Assembly: GCA_034509425.1 (NCBI GenBank)
Contig: JAVTVJ010000371.1
Span: 930,001 to 994,000 of the forward strand
Length of the DNA stretch: 64,000 nt
Direction of reading: 5' to 3'
DNA from: Eopsaltria australis
Lineage: Eukaryota > Chordata > Aves > Passeriformes > Petroicidae
Part shown: positions 60,410-64,000 of the stretch, piece by piece
Layout: each line of letters starts with the position of its first letter
Numbering within the stretch: position 1 is the first letter of the stretch
Made by a program: the position numbers and the translations under genes
Notes under the pieces: generated by a model
Told to the model about the DNA's origin: nothing
The model's input: the letters and a program-made list of their open reading frames with translations, nothing else
The model's database searches: none

Positions 60410-61080
60410 TTGAACCAGCACGTGTCACCGAAGCCGATGGGAAATATGTAAGGAAGAGACCCAGTTTAATTAGCCTGAATATTTTACAATTATTATTTTC
60501 CACAAGAAAACCATCCCACATCTTGATTTGTCACCTGTCAGGTTGCTGTTCTTATCCACCATGATCTCTCCTTGCTTCTTCGTGTCATGAAAAAACCAAT
60601 GGTGAAAATGACAGACAGATGCAAACAAGATTTTGGTAATTACAGCCCTGTGGCTGGTGGTTGTTTGAACATCGTTTTATTTCTTCCAATCAAACAAGTC
60701 CTTGGACTTCACAGCCCTAGAGCTTCAGACAGGGGTGAAGCTGATTATATTATGACATTACAGTGCAGACTGGCAGATCAGACAAAGTGGATTTCACTCA
60801 GTAATTAAACTGCAGTATCTTTCGTCTAAAGTCCAGGACAGGATTAATCGAAAGGTAGCTCTTTATCATTGCGATTAGTGCTGGGATTTGAAGAGTGACT
60901 CCACAGATTTCTGATTTGATAGCTCGTCCTGGGTACCAGCTTATCGGAGACAGCACATCTGTCTGACTTGTAAAAATAGCATGAGGTCAAGATGTATTTG
61001 CCAAGTCGCACCATTTCCTTTATTTTATTTTTACTTGGAGGAAACTCAGATTGATTTAAATATTACAGTGTCCTTTGGCT
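60410..61080. promoter_or_regulatory. Candidate conserved enhancer-like element
   Basis: This has the strongest 'constrained' texture in the window. About eleven CpGs are retained between 60421 and 61005 in an otherwise CpG-poor region, and there is no simple repeat. Recognisable cores include TGACAG at 60609-60614 (MEIS/TALE-like), ATGCAAAC at 60619-60626 (octamer-like), TAATTA at 60637-60642 and 60802-60807 (homeodomain), CCAATCA beginning at 60686, and ggattaatcg at 60841-60850 (OTX/bicoid-like GGATTA). MEIS, octamer and TAATTA cores fall within 34 bases of each other. A developmental enhancer is inferred, not shown. Confidence 0.45.
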
Positions 61081-64000
61081 TTCTGTGGCAGTACAAAGAT
61101 TTCCATTTAAGACCTGCTAACATAACCCTGCCCCCACCCTAAACTGCATTGTATCTAGAGGACAGACTCACAATTTTCTCTGTATACAGTTAAGTTTATT
61201 CTTCAGGGTCCAGGAAAATCCACCTGATCTTCAGAGACCAAACAGTACAAATTTTACATACAATAACTTTCTAGCTTCTCTAAAGTGGCCTAGCAAAAGA
61301 AGTTTCAAGCTTTCAAGACACACAGAAGATTTACTGGATGAAAATAGAGTTTTAAGATTTTGGATTTTTGTCAGCATTGTATAAAATCCTTAACATGAAA
61401 TGCCAGTAACCCTTTTTTCTTTTTTTCCCCTTAAGTTTCCAAAAAGCTTTCAATGCTCCTGCTTCTCCTCACAACTCTAATAAACACAGAGCTGGGAAAA
61501 CTTTCTCAGTACAGCTAGACAGTTTCCTTATGCTGCTGGCTGGGGAAGCAACACTCCTAGCACCTGCCCTGATTTACTCACTAGAGGAAGGAGACTTTCT
61601 GCAAGTGGAAGCAAGGCAGGGAAAAGCAATGGATATCTCTTATTTTCCTCTGCATGCAGTCATTCTGTTTAAGAAACAGAAAAATCAAGGTAAAACAAGG
61701 CAAAACACTACTTCACAAAGGAAAACACTACTTCTCCCTCCCATCAACAGAACACACTTAAAGTTCTGGAGATACTCTCTGCCTAAAATCTCTTGCAGGC
61801 AATGCTGTTTTGAATTACACTCTATGGAGAATACCTGGGTAACAATCCCAACAGATTGCAAACGTGTACGGGAGCGGTTTGGCATTTGCCTTTAGGAAGT
61901 CATATACAATTTCAGGTTCCTATTGACAAGTTTTCAAGCATGGCAGTCCCAAAAACTGATGTCCCACAGGCCACTATTACTAGGTTCCGACTTTTCCCCA
62001 ACAAAAATGTATTTGTGAAAACATCAGTAAAAATTTTATTTGCAGCGGAATGAGGTTTATGAAAGATAAATACTTTTACTAAGAATTGAAAGAATTTAAA
62101 TGCGGAAAGAACCTGAAAATCAAAAGTATTCTATCTGGAAGTCAATTTTCAGCATAGTAACTTTAAAATTTTTAACCTTCAAAAAAAAAAGTCTCAATTT
62201 ACCCTGTTTGGTTTCATCCACAGAATAGTCCTGTGCCTACTACATTCTATCCAATGCAGAATTGCTTGGCCCATCTGTACAAAAGGATAATCACCACAAT
62301 GTTCTTTGACATTTTGCCTTTAGCAATGTTTCCTCTCATTTGTATGAATCTCTGATGTAGATTACGAAGATCTAAAGCAGGGACAATCTTTTAATTTCTA
62401 CCCACACATTTATTAGGGACAGACCCTAATTCTGTTTGGGGACTGGGTAGTACTACAATCCAAATACTAAACAATTCCCTAGGCAAACGAAGTATTTTAT
62501 TTGCAGTTTTATTGTTATTTTTGTAATGGAATTTACAAAGGAAAAAAGCCAAATTATTCACAACCATTCATTTTAAGTCTTGAAAGCTATTTCACAGCTC
62601 TTGGAGTCATAGACGACCCTCAGTATCACGCAGTCTGATTCCCACACAATAAAGAACTTATAATTCCACCCAGAAATTCCCAGAGCAATTCTAATGACTG
62701 GTGTGTGAATGGGCACATAACATTTACTGACAGTGATGATCCTAATTTAAGGAGTTAAACCAGCAGAATATCAAAAAATACCTTGGAAATTTGTTTTGAG
62801 TATGTTCTTTCTCTGCCCAAACACCTACAAGTGGGGAGAGAAGAGGAAATCTAGCCAAGCAAGCAGGCAGAGGCACAGGAACATCACACAGATGAATGAC
62901 AAACAGTGCATTTCTTGGTCAGGTAATAAAGACACAGATAAGTAATACCAGACAGAACAGTCTCAGTAATCTTTGTTTAAAGGGCTAGCTAAATATGTAA
63001 TAAATTCTCACTGCTATACTTGTTCTTTGTAGAGGTGTGAAGGTGTGAATTTTATTCCTAGTCCTGCTGCTGATACTGCAGATACAGATTAAACTTGCAC
63101 AGGGATTTCAAAGCTAGTATTCAGACCACTAAACTACTGCTCAGACCAAGCTGAAAACAAAATGCAAATGAACTACTGCTGATCCTGAGCTCATGCTGTT
63201 TTCCTCCTGCCTTTCAGAATTTTCCCCATTTTTCCTCTGAAAGTTCTAAAGTTTAAAAAATATTATTAACCAATCAAATAAGCACCAGCTTTTGTATTTA
63301 TATTTTTTCATTTCTGAGTCTTTGTATTATGCTTTGATCATAAATTCAGTATCTTCCCTCCAATCACGAGGAGTAGAAACTTATTTTATAAACAAAAAAC
63401 AAAGAACTTGACATTATCTGTTTACTTCAAGAGTACAATCTTTAAGAAAAACATCAGCTATTATGACACTTTCAGTAAAACTGCAACCACTGCCAGCAAA
63501 GTGAAACATTAATCTAGGTGTGCACATCCTTCTGGTTTTCACATCATGCGTAAACAGTGAAATTCCACAAGAAGAGCCTTGTAGTTGTGTGTTGCTGGAG
63601 AAAAGCTGGATAGCATAACATATCCATGACTTCACAAAGTGGTCAATCAGCAAGTGCTTCCCACTAAACAGGAAGGGACTCTTATATGCCAAATCCTGGC
63701 TTTGGCAACAGAGTGGTAAATTTCATATTAACGTAAACCAGGGCAAGATTTGTTCCCAATGTAAATACCACCAGAATTAATGTTATGTTTTACAGACTTC
63801 CTAAACAACTGCAAATTTCTTCCACCTGGAAAAGGGAGAAATACATGTCTTGCAGCACGATGTTGTTTTTTGAAATGAAATCACAGCTGAAAGCTTGGAT
63901 AACGCTAGTTAGGAGAGGAAGAGAAACTCCCAGCCATCAGCATAAAAAGTGACTGTATTTGTTCCCCAAACTACAAGGATGCTGACAGCATCCAGTTCCT
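61081..64000. other. Non-coding; short direct repeat and a possible MIR scrap
   Basis: A 13-bp direct repeat, aaaacactacttc, lies at 61702-61714 and 61722-61734 (20-bp period) within a frame at 61530-61895 that has no recognised product. A possible MIR fragment is at 63035-63115. Nothing else was recognised. Confidence 0.45.
63035..63115 (+). mobile_element. Possible MIR-type SINE fragment
   Basis: The string 'ttttattcctagtcctgctg' followed by 'atactgcagatacagatt' and 'aaacttgcacagggatttca' parallels the tRNA-related 5' half of amniote MIR ('ggttctaatcctggctctgccac...gctgtgtgacc..gggcaagtcac'). The core downstream is not found, so the call is tentative. Confidence 0.35.

Overview
The window looks like nuclear DNA of a bird. 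It is AT-rich and CpG-poor. It carries several CR1 LINE fragments, one of which ends in the avian-type 3' tail with an ATTCTATG-like octamer repeat. It also holds a solo LTR of a type widespread in bird genomes, and a background of much older amniote repeats (MIR-type SINEs, an old CR1 and MITE-like palindromes). Species and chromosome cannot be read from the sequence.

I found no protein-coding gene, exon, rRNA, tRNA, known microRNA or CRISPR array. The longest open frames (161 to 169 codons) have low-complexity, frame-shifting composition or lie inside a repeat, and none shows a recognisable domain. The window is best read as an intergenic desert or part of a very large intron.

Layout. At 1-8.5 kb there is a short old repeat (2.4 kb), a CR1 3' end (2.7 kb), a small GC-rich patch (4.2-4.4 kb), a hairpin-bearing candidate regulatory segment (5.45 kb) and two MIR copies (5.6 and 8.3 kb). 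At 13.4-14.5 kb is the solo LTR with an internal ~48-bp modular array. Candidate conserved non-coding segments, judged by eye, are at 15.1-15.5, 27.06-27.48, 31.5-31.8, 45.25-45.44, 53.1-53.64 and 60.4-61.08 kb. CR1 pieces lie at 21.1 (-), 42.35 (+), 54.2 (-, old) and 57.1 kb (+). From 45.7 to 51.5 kb is a graveyard of ancient repeats: a MITE-like palindrome, a Tigger/pogo-like short transposon, a ~2.1-kb old CR1 that has lost the middle of its reverse-transcriptase region, and a MIR. Long T or A tracts (up to 47 bases) are scattered through the window.

The parts do not form an operon or pathway. If the candidate segments are truly conserved, the simplest reading is a cis-regulatory domain serving a developmental gene outside the window. 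I saw no new biological system. All family assignments come from memory of repeat consensus sequences and were not verified by alignment.
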